Shown piece by piece: positions 33,994 to 42,965 of a stretch of 64,000 nt of DNA. The stretch is taken from assembly GCF_000974485.1 (NCBI RefSeq), contig NZ_BBOM01000006.1, forward strand, positions 1-64,000, in the 5' to 3' direction. Each line of letters opens with the position of its first letter. The stretch's first letter is position 1. This DNA is from Streptomyces sp. NBRC 109706. Its GTDB lineage: Bacteria; Actinomycetota; Actinomycetes; Streptomycetales; Streptomycetaceae. The notes below the pieces were generated by a model. That model saw only the letters and a list, made by a program, of their open reading frames with translations, searched no databases and had not been told where the DNA came from. The translations under genes were made by a program, and so were the position numbers.

Positions 33994-34181
33994 CTCCAGC
34001 ACCCGTCCATTGTCCAGCACCCCGCCGACCGGGGGAACGGATGGCACCGCACCGATCACGACCGCGCGCCGCGCCCCCTCCCGCGTCGGGAGGGCCGGAA
34101 GCGGCACAGGTGTTTTGCCGATCACGCCCGGCATCGCCTATGCTGCTCGGGCCCACGGCGCTGTTCGTTGGGCCGTCGAAG

Positions 34182-34254
34182 GCCCCCGTCGTCTAGTGGC
34201 CCAGGACGCCGCCCTTTCAAGGCGGTAGCGCGGGTTCGAATCCCGTCGGGGGTA
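34182..34254 (+). tRNA. tRNA-Glu (anticodon TTC)
   Basis: A 73-base cloverleaf. The anticodon loop CCTTTCAAG gives TTC. The acceptor GCCCCCG pairs with CGGGGGT (G-U at the first pair), the discriminator is A, and the T-arm is GGTTCGAATCC. CCA is not encoded. It begins the tRNA-Glu, tRNA-Asp, tRNA-Phe group. Confidence 0.97.
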
Positions 34255-34495
34255 CCTCTCACCAGCCGTCGCTCCACGCGAGCGCGGCACGCGTCGTCGA
34301 TCACCATCCGACGCCTCCGACTCACCCCCCAACTCCCGTGCTGAGCTGGGCTTTTCCCCCTCCTCCCCGGGCCCGTCGGCTATCGGTCGGGGGCAGCCCC
34401 GCACCGTGATACGCTGATCCAGCGATGCCAGCCGGTGGCACACGGTGAGGGTTCCGAGGAACATTTCTCCCCGTTTTCCCCGCTGGTGGCAGCCG

Positions 34496-34570
34496 GGTCC
34501 TGTGGAGCAGTTTGGAGTGCTCGCCACCCTGTCAAGGTGGAGGCCGCGGGTTCAAATCCCGTCAGGACCG
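34496..34570 (+). tRNA. tRNA-Asp (anticodon GTC), first copy
   Basis: A 75-base tRNA. The acceptor GGTCCTG pairs with CAGGACC, the discriminator is G, and the anticodon loop CCTGTCAAG gives GTC. The T-arm reads GGGTTCAAATCCC. It is identical across its length to the copy at 39042-39116. Confidence 0.96.
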
Positions 34571-34573
34571 CTC

Positions 34574-34647
34574 GGCTGGGTAGCTCAGTTGGTACGAGCG
34601 TCCGCCTGAAAAGCGGAAGGTCGCCGGTTCGATCCCGGCCCCAGCCA
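34574..34647 (+). tRNA. tRNA-Phe (anticodon GAA)
   Basis: A 74-base tRNA three bases downstream of tRNA-Asp and therefore co-transcribed with it. The acceptor GGCTGGG pairs with CCCAGCC, the discriminator is A, and the anticodon loop CCTGAAAAG gives GAA. It is followed by a classical terminator. Confidence 0.97.
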
Positions 34648-34670
34648 CATCGCATCTGCGTTCCCCGACA

Positions 34671-34700
34671 AGCCCCGCCGATCACTCGGCGGGGCTTTTT
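34671..34700 (+). terminator. Rho-independent terminator of the tRNA-Asp/Phe unit
   Basis: AGCCCCGCCG (34671-34680) and CGGCGGGGCT enclose the loop ATCACT, followed by TTTTT. It is one of the few textbook U-run terminators in this GC-rich window. Confidence 0.93.
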
Positions 34701-34934
34701 GCTGCCGCCACGACATCACCGGGCGCCCTGCGCACCGATCCGGACCACCGCCAGGGTCTACCGCGCCCCGATCCCGTCCACAGCCTGTTGATAACTTCCG
34801 GCCCGCTCGGCGGCCCCGCCACCGCCCGCCACTCCCACCCACAAAAGGCACCTTAATGAGCAAAACGGATAGAACGCGCCTGCTCTGATAACAGCTCGCC
34901 GGTCACCGCGCGAAGGTGAGATTCTGGATTCCGT

Positions 34935-37900
34935 ATGTCTACCGACCCCTCCCCCGTCTCCGTCCCGGCCCTCGCCGAGCGACTGACCGCGCTCACGCTG
35001 AGCGACCAACGACGCATCGGCCGCCGTCTTGACGGTGCCCGGCGCATCCGGAAGCCGAGCGCCCAGCAGGCGGTGCTCGCCGAGATCGGCCAGGCGATCG
35101 AGGCCGCCGAGCTGCGCGTCGAGCAGCGCCTGGCCGCCGTTCCCACCATCAGCTATCCCGAGCAGCTGCCGGTCAGCCAGAAGAAGGACGACATCCTGGC
35201 GGCCATCCGCGACCACCAGGTGGTGATCGTCGCCGGCGAGACCGGCTCGGGGAAGACGACCCAGATCCCCAAGATCTGCCTGGAGCTCGGGCGCGGCGTG
35301 CGGGGGCTGATCGGCCACACCCAGCCGCGCCGGATCGCCGCCCGCACCGTCGCCCAGCGGGTGGCCGACGAGCTGGGCACCTCGATCGGCGAAACGGTCG
35401 GTTTCAAGATCAGGTTCACCGACCAGGGCAGCGAGCGCACCCTGGTCAAGCTGATGACCGACGGCATCCTGCTCGCCGAGATCCAACAGGACCGCGAGCT
35501 GCGGCAGTACGACACGATCATCATCGACGAGGCACACGAGCGCAGCCTCAACATCGACTTCCTGCTCGGCTATCTCGCGCAGCTGCTGCCGCGCCGCCCG
35601 GACCTCAAGGTGATCATCACCTCGGCGACCATCGATCCCGAGCGTTTCGCCCGACACTTCAGCGACGGCGATGGCCGCCCGGCGCCGATCGTCTCCGTCT
35701 CGGGGCGCACCTATCCGGTGGAGGTGCGCTACCGCCCGCTGGTCGAGGACGCGGACGAGGGGGACGAGGAGGATCCCGCCGAACGGGACCAGATCGCCGC
35801 CATCGGCGACGCGGTGGACGAGCTGATGGCTGAGGGCCCGGGCGACATCCTGGTGTTCCTCTCCGGGGAGCGCGAGATCCGGGACACCGCCGACGCCCTG
35901 GAGAAACGGCGGCTGCCGCATACCGAGGTGCTGCCGCTCTATGCCCGCCTCTCGCACGGCGAGCAGCAGCGGGTGTTCCAGCGCCATCCCGGGCGGCGGA
36001 TCGTGCTGGCCACCAATGTCGCCGAGACCTCGCTGACGGTGCCCGGCATCCGCTATGTGATCGACCCCGGCACCGCGCGGATCTCCCGTTACAGCCATCG
36101 CACCAAGGTGCAGCGGCTGCCGATCGAGCCGGTGTCGCAGGCCAGCGCCAACCAGCGCAAGGGCCGCTGCGGGCGGACCAGCGACGGCATCTGCATCCGG
36201 CTGTACTCCGAGGACGACTTCCTGGCCCGGCCAGAGTTCACCGATGCCGAGATTCTGCGCACCAATCTGGCCTCGGTGATCCTCCAGATGAACGCGGCGG
36301 GGCTCGGCGAGGTCGAGCGCTTCCCCTTTATCGACCCCCCGGACCATCGCAGCATCAAGGCCGGCGTGCAACTCCTGGAGGAGCTGGGCGCGTTGGCCGG
36401 GGACCGGCTGACCGAGACGGGCCGCAAGCTCTCCCGGCTGCCCGTTGACCCACGGCTGGCCCGGATGGTGCTGGAGGCGGAGCGCAACGGCTGTGTGCGG
36501 GAGGTGATGGTGATCGTCGCCGCGCTCTCCATCCAGGACCCGCGCGAACGGCCGGCCGACAAACAGCAGCAGGCGGACACCCACCACGCCAGGTTCCGCG
36601 AGGGCCCGGGCGAGGAGTCGGACTTCCTGGCCCTGTTGGCCCTCTGGGACTATGTGCGTGAGCGGCAACGCGCGCTCTCCTCCTCCGCGTTCCGCCGGAT
36701 GTGCCGCAACGAGTTCCTCAACTACCTGCGGATACGCGAATGGCAGGACATCTTCAGCCAGCTGCGCTCCGTCGGCCGGACGATGGGCGTCGAGCCGGCC
36801 GGGGAGGACACGCCGGCCGCCGCGCCGCAGGTGGTGCACCAGTCGCTGCTCGCCGGGCTGCTCTCCCAGCTGGGGCTGAAGGACACCGAGAAGCACGAGT
36901 ACCTGGGCGCGCGCGGCGCCAAGTTCGCGGTGTTCCCCGGTTCGGCGCTCTTCAGGAAGCCGCCGCGCTGGGTGATGTCGGCGGAGCTGGTGGAGACGTC
37001 CAGGCTCTGGGCGCGGATCAACGCGAGGATCGAGCCGGAGTGGATCGAACCGCTCGCCGGCCATCTGGTGAAACGCACCCACAGCGAGCCGCACTGGGAG
37101 CAGAAGCAGGCGGCGGTGCTGGCCTATGAGCGGGTGACGCTCTACGGGGTGCCGATCGTGGCCCGCCGCAAGGTCAACTACGGCCGTATCGACCCGGAGA
37201 TGTCCAGGGACCTCTTCATCCGGCATGCGCTGGTCGAGGGCGACTGGCGCACCAAGCACCAGTTCTTCCACGACAACCGCGCCCTGCTGGACGAGGTGGA
37301 GGAGCTGGAACACCGGGCCCGCCGCCGGGACATCCTGGTGGACGACGACACGCTCTACGACTTCTACGATCAGCGGATCCCCGACGACGTGGTTTCCGGA
37401 GCGCACTTCGACTCCTGGTGGAAGAAGAAGCGCCACGAGGATGCCGATCTGCTCAACTTCGAGAAGTCCATGCTCATCAACGAGCGGGCCGGGGATGTCA
37501 CCCAGAGTGACTATCCGGATGTCTGGCAGCAGGGACGGCTCTCGCTCCGGGTGACGTACCAGTTCGAGCCAGGCTCCGACGCGGACGGCGTCACCGTCCA
37601 TCTGCCCCTTCAGGTGTTGAACCAGATCACCCCGGCCGGCTTCGACTGGCAGATCCCGGGGCTGCGCGAGCAGTTGGTGACGGAGCTGATCAGATCGCTG
37701 CCCAAGCCGCTGCGCCGGAACTGCGTGCCGGCGCCCGACTTCGCGCGGCGTTTTCTCGCGCACACGCCGGAGCCGACCGAGGCGCCGCTGCGGGTGGCGC
37801 TGGCCGCCGGGCTGACCCGGCTGACCGGTGTCCGGATCGGTCCGGAGGACTTCGATCCTGATCGGGTCCCGGCCCATCTGCGGATCACCTTCCGGGTGGT

Positions 37901-38969
37901 GGACGAGCGGCACCGCAAGGTGACGGGCGGCCCGCCCCCGGAGGACAAGGATCTGGAGGCGCTCAAGCTGCGCTTCAAGCCACGCGCGCAGGCCGCCCTG
38001 GACCGCGCCTTCGACCGGTCCCCCAAGGGCGCCAGGGGCGCCCGGGGGGGCGCGCGGGCCACCGAGAGCGCCGGCGCGGTGCCCGAGCAGCGCACCGGGC
38101 TCACCCGGTGGACGATCGGCACCCTGCCGCGCGTGCTGGAGACCAGACGCGGCGGTCAACCGGTGAAGGCGTACCCGGCGTTGGTGGACGAGGGCAGCTC
38201 GGTCGCGGTGCGGCTCTTCGACAACGAGCCGGCACAGACCGAGGCGATGGTCAGGGGCACCCGGCGGCTGCTGGTGCTCAACCTCCCCTCCGATCCGGGG
38301 AAGTTCGCCCAGCGGCAGCTGGACAACGCGGCGAAGCTGGCCCTGTCGAGCAATCCGCACGGCGGTGTGCCGGCCCTCTTCGACGATCTGGTGACGGCCG
38401 CCGCCGACCAGCTGATCGCGGCCCATGGCGGCCCGGCCTGGGACGAACAGGGCTTCACCCGCCTCTTCGACGCGGTGCGCGCCGACATCGTGGATCTCAC
38501 GCTGCGGCTCACCCGACAGGTCAGGGAGGTGCTTGCCGCCTGGCAGGTCTGCGAACGGCGGCTGGCCTCGCTGCGCGGCGCCACCCTGGGGCCGTCCGTG
38601 GCCGACGTCAGGGAGCAGCTGGACGGGCTGATCCGCCCGGGCTTCGTCACGGCGCACGGGGCGCGTCGGCTGCCCGATCTGCTGCGCTATCTCCAGGCGG
38701 TTGACCGCAGGTTGCAGCAGCTGCCGCACCAGGCGGAGCGCGACCGGGCCAGGTTGGCCAAGGTCAGCGAGATGCGGGACGAACACGCCTGGCTGCTGGA
38801 GCAGTTCCCGCCCGGGCAGCCGGTGCCCGAACGGGCCCGGGAGATCCGTTGGATGATCGAGGAGCTGCGGGTGAGCTACTTCGCGCACGCCCTGGGCACC
38901 GCGTATCCGATCTCGGACAAAAGGATCATCAAGGCGGTGGACGCGCTGGCGCCGGCGCACCCTTCCTGA
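34935..38969 (+). CDS. hrpA: ATP-dependent RNA helicase HrpA (DEAH box)
   Basis: A 1344-residue DEAH-box helicase, close in length to E. coli HrpA. In order it has motif I GETGSGKTTQ (about 101-110), TQPRRIAARTVA, the DEAH box (IIIDEAHERS), SAT, the second RecA domain with NVAETSLTVPGI and RKGRCGRTSDG (motif VI). It then has the HA2 and OB-fold regions and a long HrpA-specific C-terminal domain (DUF3418-type). Family members unwind structured RNA and can rescue collided ribosomes. It lies between two identical tRNA-Asp genes; the ATG at 34935 follows a weak site (about 80 bp lie between the last hydrophobic leader bases and the start). No internal frame breaks were seen. Confidence 0.96.
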   Translation: MSTDPSPVSVPALAERLTALTLSDQRRIGRRLDGARRIRKPSAQQAVLAEIGQAIEAAELRVEQRLAAVPTISYPEQLPVSQKKDDILAAIRDHQVVIVAGETGSGKTTQIPKICLELGRGVRGLIGHTQPRRIAARTVAQRVADELGTSIGETVGFKIRFTDQGSERTLVKLMTDGILLAEIQQDRELRQYDTIIIDEAHERSLNIDFLLGYLAQLLPRRPDLKVIITSATIDPERFARHFSDGDGRPAPIVSVSGRTYPVEVRYRPLVEDADEGDEEDPAERDQIAAIGDAVDELMAEGPGDILVFLSGEREIRDTADALEKRRLPHTEVLPLYARLSHGEQQRVFQRHPGRRIVLATNVAETSLTVPGIRYVIDPGTARISRYSHRTKVQRLPIEPVSQASANQRKGRCGRTSDGICIRLYSEDDFLARPEFTDAEILRTNLASVILQMNAAGLGEVERFPFIDPPDHRSIKAGVQLLEELGALAGDRLTETGRKLSRLPVDPRLARMVLEAERNGCVREVMVIVAALSIQDPRERPADKQQQADTHHARFREGPGEESDFLALLALWDYVRERQRALSSSAFRRMCRNEFLNYLRIREWQDIFSQLRSVGRTMGVEPAGEDTPAAAPQVVHQSLLAGLLSQLGLKDTEKHEYLGARGAKFAVFPGSALFRKPPRWVMSAELVETSRLWARINARIEPEWIEPLAGHLVKRTHSEPHWEQKQAAVLAYERVTLYGVPIVARRKVNYGRIDPEMSRDLFIRHALVEGDWRTKHQFFHDNRALLDEVEELEHRARRRDILVDDDTLYDFYDQRIPDDVVSGAHFDSWWKKKRHEDADLLNFEKSMLINERAGDVTQSDYPDVWQQGRLSLRVTYQFEPGSDADGVTVHLPLQVLNQITPAGFDWQIPGLREQLVTELIRSLPKPLRRNCVPAPDFARRFLAHTPEPTEAPLRVALAAGLTRLTGVRIGPEDFDPDRVPAHLRITFRVVDERHRKVTGGPPPEDKDLEALKLRFKPRAQAALDRAFDRSPKGARGARGGARATESAGAVPEQRTGLTRWTIGTLPRVLETRRGGQPVKAYPALVDEGSSVAVRLFDNEPAQTEAMVRGTRRLLVLNLPSDPGKFAQRQLDNAAKLALSSNPHGGVPALFDDLVTAAADQLIAAHGGPAWDEQGFTRLFDAVRADIVDLTLRLTRQVREVLAAWQVCERRLASLRGATLGPSVADVREQLDGLIRPGFVTAHGARRLPDLLRYLQAVDRRLQQLPHQAERDRARLAKVSEMRDEHAWLLEQFPPGQPVPERAREIRWMIEELRVSYFAHALGTAYPISDKRIIKAVDALAPAHPS

Positions 38970-39041
38970 CCAGCGCGGGCACGGGTCGGAAGTCGATTGG
39001 CCGAGGGGCGGTCGGCTGGGGTAGAGTCTCCGACGCAGCAA

Positions 39042-39116
39042 GGTCCTGTGGAGCAGTTTGGAGTGCTCGCCACCCTGTCAAGGTGGAGGCCGCGGGTTCA
39101 AATCCCGTCAGGACCG
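39042..39116 (+). tRNA. tRNA-Asp (anticodon GTC), second copy
   Basis: Same 75-base sequence as the copy at 34496-34570, with GGTCCTG/CAGGACC acceptor, GTC anticodon and discriminator G. It stands alone 72 bp after hrpA and is followed by its own terminator. Confidence 0.96.
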
Positions 39117-39149
39117 CCTCAGTTCAGATTAGTTCAACTCTTGACCATA

Positions 39150-39176
39150 AGCCCGGACCCCACAGGGGTCCGGGCT
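39150..39176 (+). terminator. Terminator of the second tRNA-Asp
   Basis: AGCCCGGACCCC (39150-39161) and GGGGTCCGGGCT (39165-39176) form a perfect 12-bp stem with the loop ACA, followed by TTCG. It lies 33 bp after the tRNA. Confidence 0.88.
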
Positions 39177-39494
39177 TTCGCTGTGGGTAGGGGTTGCGGA
39201 GGGCGGGTGACGAGTGAGGAGAGGGCGCAATACCGTGCGAACGGCATGGCGATCAAGCGAGGAACCGTGTGACGGGAGTCACCTAACTTGATTGCGCGCT
39301 GGACTCGTTCGACCCCGTAGAGACACCCGCCAATTTAATATGTGCAATTGCACCGGGTCCCGGAGGGATCTCACGGACCCTCAGAAACCGCTTACAGAAC
39401 GCAAAAAGATCGCGCCGGACCCGGCGGAGTCCGGCGCGATCGAAGCCAAGCGGTCCGGAGTGGGGGCCCCGGGGCCTGGGATGTGCTGTGTTTC
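39177..39494. other. Intergenic region between tRNA-Asp and bldC
   Basis: Apart from the bldC terminator at 39408-39441, nothing gene-like was found. A 12-bp palindrome GTGCAATTGCAC lies in a relatively AT-rich stretch near 39341-39352. Short frames here have no ribosome sites or recognisable products. Confidence 0.5.
39408..39441 (-). terminator. Rho-independent terminator of bldC
   Basis: GATCGCGCCGGAC (39408-39420) and GTCCGGCGCGATC (39429-39441) form a perfect 13-bp stem with an 8-base loop. On the minus strand it is followed by TTTTTGC. It lies 53 bp beyond the bldC stop. Confidence 0.9.
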
Positions 39495-39701
39495 TCAGGC
39501 CTCGCCACGCTGCTGCGGGATGCCCGCCAGGAGGGCGCGCACCTCCGCTTCGCGATAGCGGCGGTGCCCACCGAGCGTGCGGATAGACGTGAGCTTGCCC
39601 GCCTTTGCCCAGCGTGTGACCGTTTTCGGATCAACGCGGAACATCGTGGCAACCTCAGCCGGGGTCAGCAGCGGCTCGGCATCAGGGGTGCGAGCGGTCA
39701 T
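39495..39701 (-). CDS. bldC: BldC, MerR-like developmental DNA-binding protein
   Basis: A 68-residue winged-helix protein made only of the MerR-type DNA-binding domain. It begins MTARTPDAEPLLTPAEVATM, continues with FRVDPKTVTRWAKAGKLTSI and ends with RTLGGHRRYREAEVRALLAG. BldC binds DNA as head-to-tail oligomers over direct repeats and holds back entry into sporulation in Streptomyces. The ATG at 39701 has a strong GAGGAGG site seven bases upstream; the frame upstream of it is not coding. It is monocistronic, with its own terminator, and 439 bp of upstream DNA without another gene. Position between hrpA and vdh fits the known gene order. Confidence 0.95.
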   Translation of the reverse strand: MTARTPDAEPLLTPAEVATMFRVDPKTVTRWAKAGKLTSIRTLGGHRRYREAEVRALLAGIPQQRGEA

Positions 39702-40140
39702 GAGCGGCCTCCTCGGGAGAACCGAACCATCACGGTTCTTTCCTCTAAATTCTGCACCTTGACCCACGTTGCCCGAAATGACAGACGCGAGTCGAGTCGG
39801 TTATAGGACGAACGGCTTGTCCTCGGCACTACAACTACACCATCCGTCCAGCCGGGTCGGCCAAACCGATGGAATTGCCCTCTCAGGTGTTCAACCTCGG
39901 CGGAAGCCGATGGACCATGCCATAGCGGACAGTCACCTGTCCGTAACAATCAGTCACATCGTGATGAGTCACCATGAGACCCACCAAGGAGCGCAATACC
40001 AATCCATCCGTCCCACGACGGACAGAAGGAGCCCCTCCGAACTCCTTGTCCTATTTTGACACGAGGGGAGTACTTGAAGGCAAGAGTCCGTACAGTGCCT
40101 TCCATCACGCTTGGGGCTTTAGTCCCCTCACGTCCCTCTG
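39702..40140 (-). promoter_or_regulatory. bldC upstream region
   Basis: No gene is supported. A -10-like TATAAC at 39800-39805 (minus strand) lies about 100 bp before bldC, but no matching -35 is clear. A palindrome CGGACAG-TCAC-CTGTCCG is at 39926-39943. Two GTCAC-containing copies with a CATCGTGATG palindrome follow at about 39952-39980. Near 40113-40127, GGGGCTTTAGTCCCC could end the leftward gene at 40141. The region is notably less GC-rich than its surroundings, as bldC regulatory regions usually are. Confidence 0.45.
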
Positions 40141-40980
40141 TCAGTTGGCGAACTGGCGTTCCCGGATGATCATCCAGCGGTCGGTCAGCTCCTCGTAGAG
40201 CCGGTTCGCGCGTTCCAGATCCCCCGCCGCCAGCGCGCCCAGCGCCTCGGCCACCTGCGCGGCCGAGCGGTCGGCCGCCAACTGCTCATCGGAGATCGTA
40301 TAGATCAACCCGCCGTAGTCCAGTTCGACCAGGGAACGCGGGTGGAACTCCTCAAGCCACCGACCCACGTCCGTGAGCGCCGCCACCATCGGCCCCTCGG
40401 GCAGCGCCTCGCGGACCGCACGCAGCCCCCGGGCCACTCTCCGTCGCGCCTGGACCATCGGCGTCCGGTAGCGGAGCCTGGCGGCGCCCCCCACCGGCCG
40501 CTCCTGGCTCCCACGGAACTCCCGTTCGTCGTCGGCGAAGAGGGCGAACCAGCGGATCGGCACATGCCAGAGCGCCGAGCGGATCCAGGGGCGCGCGTCC
40601 GGGTTGCGCTCCCGCCACCCCGCGTAGTCGTCGGCGGCCCGCCGGCGCACCCCGGGCGGCAGCGCGGCGTCCAGCACCGAATCCGGCATCAGCCAGTGGC
40701 CCACATCGTCCAGCGCCTCCCAGGACCGCAGCCGGGTGCGCCAGGGGCAGACGCAGAGCACCCCGTCCAGCCAGGACACGAAAGCGTCCGCGCTCTCCCC
40801 CGCCGGGGCCACCCGGGGCGGCGAGGAGAGCAGCCCGGTCAGCGCGTGCCGCAACTCGTCCTGGACGCCCGGCAGCTCGGGACGTCGCGCGTACTCGGCC
40901 CAGTGCGCGCGCTCCGGCTCGGGAAAGGCCGCCAACGGCTCGTAGACCCTCAGATACGCCGCGTACGGAACCTTCGGCAC
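40141..40980 (-). CDS. Conserved streptomycete protein of unknown function
   Basis: A 279-residue cytoplasmic protein with no signal peptide or membrane span and no recognised catalytic motif. It is Trp- and Arg-rich and mostly helical, with blocks such as [23 protein letters not shown] and [24 protein letters not shown], ending [19 protein letters not shown]. Its neighbours (vdh divergent, bldC upstream) match a conserved unknown gene at that place in Streptomyces. GTG 40980 was chosen because GGGAGGGTGGC precedes it; the frame upstream is low-quality. The vdh start is 186 bp away, so the two share a promoter region. Confidence 0.8.
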   Translation of the reverse strand: MPKVPYAAYLRVYEPLAAFPEPERAHWAEYARRPELPGVQDELRHALTGLLSSPPRVAPAGESADAFVSWLDGVLCVCPWRTRLRSWEALDDVGHWLMPDSVLDAALPPGVRRRAADDYAGWRERNPDARPWIRSALWHVPIRWFALFADDEREFRGSQERPVGGAARLRYRTPMVQARRRVARGLRAVREALPEGPMVAALTDVGRWLEEFHPRSLVELDYGGLIYTISDEQLAADRSAAQVAEALGALAAGDLERANRLYEELTDRWMIIRERQFAN

Positions 40981-41165
40981 GCCACCCTCCCGCTCTTCTC
41001 CACGGCCCTGGGCCGCCCCCTGCGCCCCGGTATCGGGCACACCCCTCGATCGTGTCACTCCGGCGCACCCGCGGCATCCCCGAAGGCGAAGCCGCCGTAC
41101 CCTCGTCTCACCCACGCCCTCACCAAAGCCGAGGGCACCCCTCCCGACCTACAGGAGTCACCACC

Positions 41166-42305
41166 GTGACCGACGTACGTCCCGCTGTCGAAGGCGACAG
41201 CGGCGCCGAGGCCGACGTGCTCACCTCCCTCTTCCACTCCGATCAGGGCGGCCACGAGCAGGTCGTGCTCTGCCAGGACCGAGCCACCGGCCTGCGGGCC
41301 GTGATCGCCATCCACTCCACGGCGCTCGGCCCGGCCCTTGGCGGCACCAGGTTCTTCGCCTATCCGGAGGCGGCCGACCCCGAGCTGGCCGCGCTGGCCG
41401 ACGCGCTCAGGCTGGCGCGCGGCATGACCTACAAGAACGCGCTGGCGGGTCTTGAGCACGGCGGCGGAAAGGCCGTGATCATCGGCGATCCCGAAAAGCT
41501 CAAGACCGATGAACTCCTGCTCGCCTACGGTCGCTTCGTGGCCTCCCTCGGCGGTCGCTATGTCACCGCCTGTGATGTGGGCACCTATGTCCAGGACATG
41601 GATGTGATCGCCCGCGCCAACCGCTGGACGACGGGGCGCTCCCCCGAGAACGGCGGCGCCGGCGACTCGTCCGTGCTCACCTCCTACGGCGTCTTCCAGG
41701 CGATGCTCGCCTCGGCCGAACACCGCTTCGGCTCCCCCGAGCTGGTCGGCCGCGCGGTCGGGGTCGCCGGCGTCGGCAAGGTGGGCCGGCTGCTGGTCGA
41801 CCAGCTGGTCGAGGCGGGTGCCCGGGTGGTCGTCACCGACGTCAACGCGGACGCGGTCCGCCGGGTGCGGGCGGCGCATCCGTCGGTCGAGGCCGTCGAG
41901 ACCACGGACGAGCTGCTGGCCGACCCGACGCTGGACATCTACGCCCCCTGCGCGCTGGGCGGGGTGCTCAACGACCGGACGGTTCCCCTGCTGCGGGCCG
42001 GCATCGTCTGTGGCGCGGCCAACAACCAGCTGGCCCACCCGGGCGTCGAGAAGGACCTCGCCGACCGGGGTGTCCTCTACGCGCCCGACTATGTGGTGAA
42101 CTCCGGCGGGGTGATCCAGGTGGCCGACGAACTCAACGGTTTTGACTTCGCACGCGCAAAGGCAAAGGCCGCTGGCATCCGCTCGACCACGCGCGAGATC
42201 TTCCAACGCGCCGAAGCGGACGGTGTTCCTCCGGCCGTGGCCGCCGACCGGATCGCGGAGGCACGAATCGCGCAGGCCAGGGGCGCGGATCGCCCGTTTG
42301 CGTAA
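41166..42305 (+). CDS. vdh: Valine (leucine/phenylalanine-type) dehydrogenase
   Basis: A 379-residue NAD-dependent amino-acid dehydrogenase of the Glu/Leu/Phe/Val family. It oxidatively deaminates branched-chain amino acids, supplying acyl-CoA starters for polyketide and fatty-acid synthesis. The catalytic-lysine segment is [22 protein letters not shown], with GGTRFF before it. The NAD fold is [23 protein letters not shown], and [12 protein letters not shown] and CGAANNQLA are conserved. GTG 41166 has AGGAG about nine bases upstream. It is divergent from the unknown gene at 40980. Gene order relative to bldC supports the name. Confidence 0.95.
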   Translation: MTDVRPAVEGDSGAEADVLTSLFHSDQGGHEQVVLCQDRATGLRAVIAIHSTALGPALGGTRFFAYPEAADPELAALADALRLARGMTYKNALAGLEHGGGKAVIIGDPEKLKTDELLLAYGRFVASLGGRYVTACDVGTYVQDMDVIARANRWTTGRSPENGGAGDSSVLTSYGVFQAMLASAEHRFGSPELVGRAVGVAGVGKVGRLLVDQLVEAGARVVVTDVNADAVRRVRAAHPSVEAVETTDELLADPTLDIYAPCALGGVLNDRTVPLLRAGIVCGAANNQLAHPGVEKDLADRGVLYAPDYVVNSGGVIQVADELNGFDFARAKAKAAGIRSTTREIFQRAEADGVPPAVAADRIAEARIAQARGADRPFA

Positions 42306-42551
42306 GACATGTCACCCCCCGCGGACGAGTCGTACTGGGAAAGAAGGTAAAATCGCCGTTGACCAGCAGAGAGGGTTCATCGGGCGTCAGACGTGGCGGC
42401 TCGGGTCCTGCGGACGGCGTACCGCGGGCTCTCCGGACCAGGTACGGTTGAAGACCGATGGACTGGGCGCTTCTGAAGGGCCCGCTCTCAATCATGAACG
42501 GATGTCAACACTCCGGGGCCGTCGTGCCCCGTCGTTGAGGGGGTCGAGCCA

Positions 42552-42818
42552 ATGGGGCGCGGCCGGGCCAAGGCCAAGCAGACGAAGGTCGCCCGCCAGC
42601 TGAAGTACAACAGCGGCAGGACGGACCTTTCTCGTCTGGCCGAAGAGCTGGGTGCTTCACCGACGCCGGACCAGCAGCCGTCCAACGGCGAACGGTTCGA
42701 GAGCGACGATGAGCTGGACGACGACCTGTACGCACGGTACGCGGAGATCTACAACGCAGAGGACGAGGAGGACGACCAGGAGCCGTCCCCCGACTCCTCG
42801 AAACGCCGTGGCGTCTGA
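42552..42818 (+). CDS. DUF3073 family protein
   Basis: An 88-residue conserved actinobacterial protein. It starts MGRGRAKAKQTKVARQLKYN, the family hallmark, followed by a short helix and a long acidic, intrinsically disordered C-terminus (DDELDDDLYARYAEIYNAEDEEDD). The function is unknown. A GAGGGGGTCGAG site precedes the ATG. It lies 246 bp after vdh with its own promoter region, and ends at the bidirectional hairpin shared with purM. Confidence 0.93.
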   Translation: MGRGRAKAKQTKVARQLKYNSGRTDLSRLAEELGASPTPDQQPSNGERFESDDELDDDLYARYAEIYNAEDEEDDQEPSPDSSKRRGV

Positions 42819-42861
42819 CACGCATTCTCGCCACACGTCTTCGCATGGCGACACGACTGGC

Positions 42862-42886
42862 CCGGTCCGGGACTATCCCGGACCGG
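42862..42886. terminator. Bidirectional hairpin between DUF3073 gene and purM
   Basis: CCGGTCCGGGA (42862-42872) pairs exactly with TCCCGGACCGG (42876-42886), with a three-base loop. It sits between two convergent genes and is followed by TCTC on the + strand. Confidence 0.8.
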
Positions 42887-42965
42887 TCTCAGTGTTGTCC
42901 GCGTCCACCGTGTCCTCGGCGGTGGCCACATCCTTATCGGCGCCCGCTGCCGGCCACGGCCGGGG

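Noticed and set aside
34758..39041. A 1427-codon open frame antisense to hrpA
   Set aside because: It is fully overlapped by a gene with all DEAH-box motifs; the antisense frame is open because of GC-rich third positions and has no domain or ribosome site.
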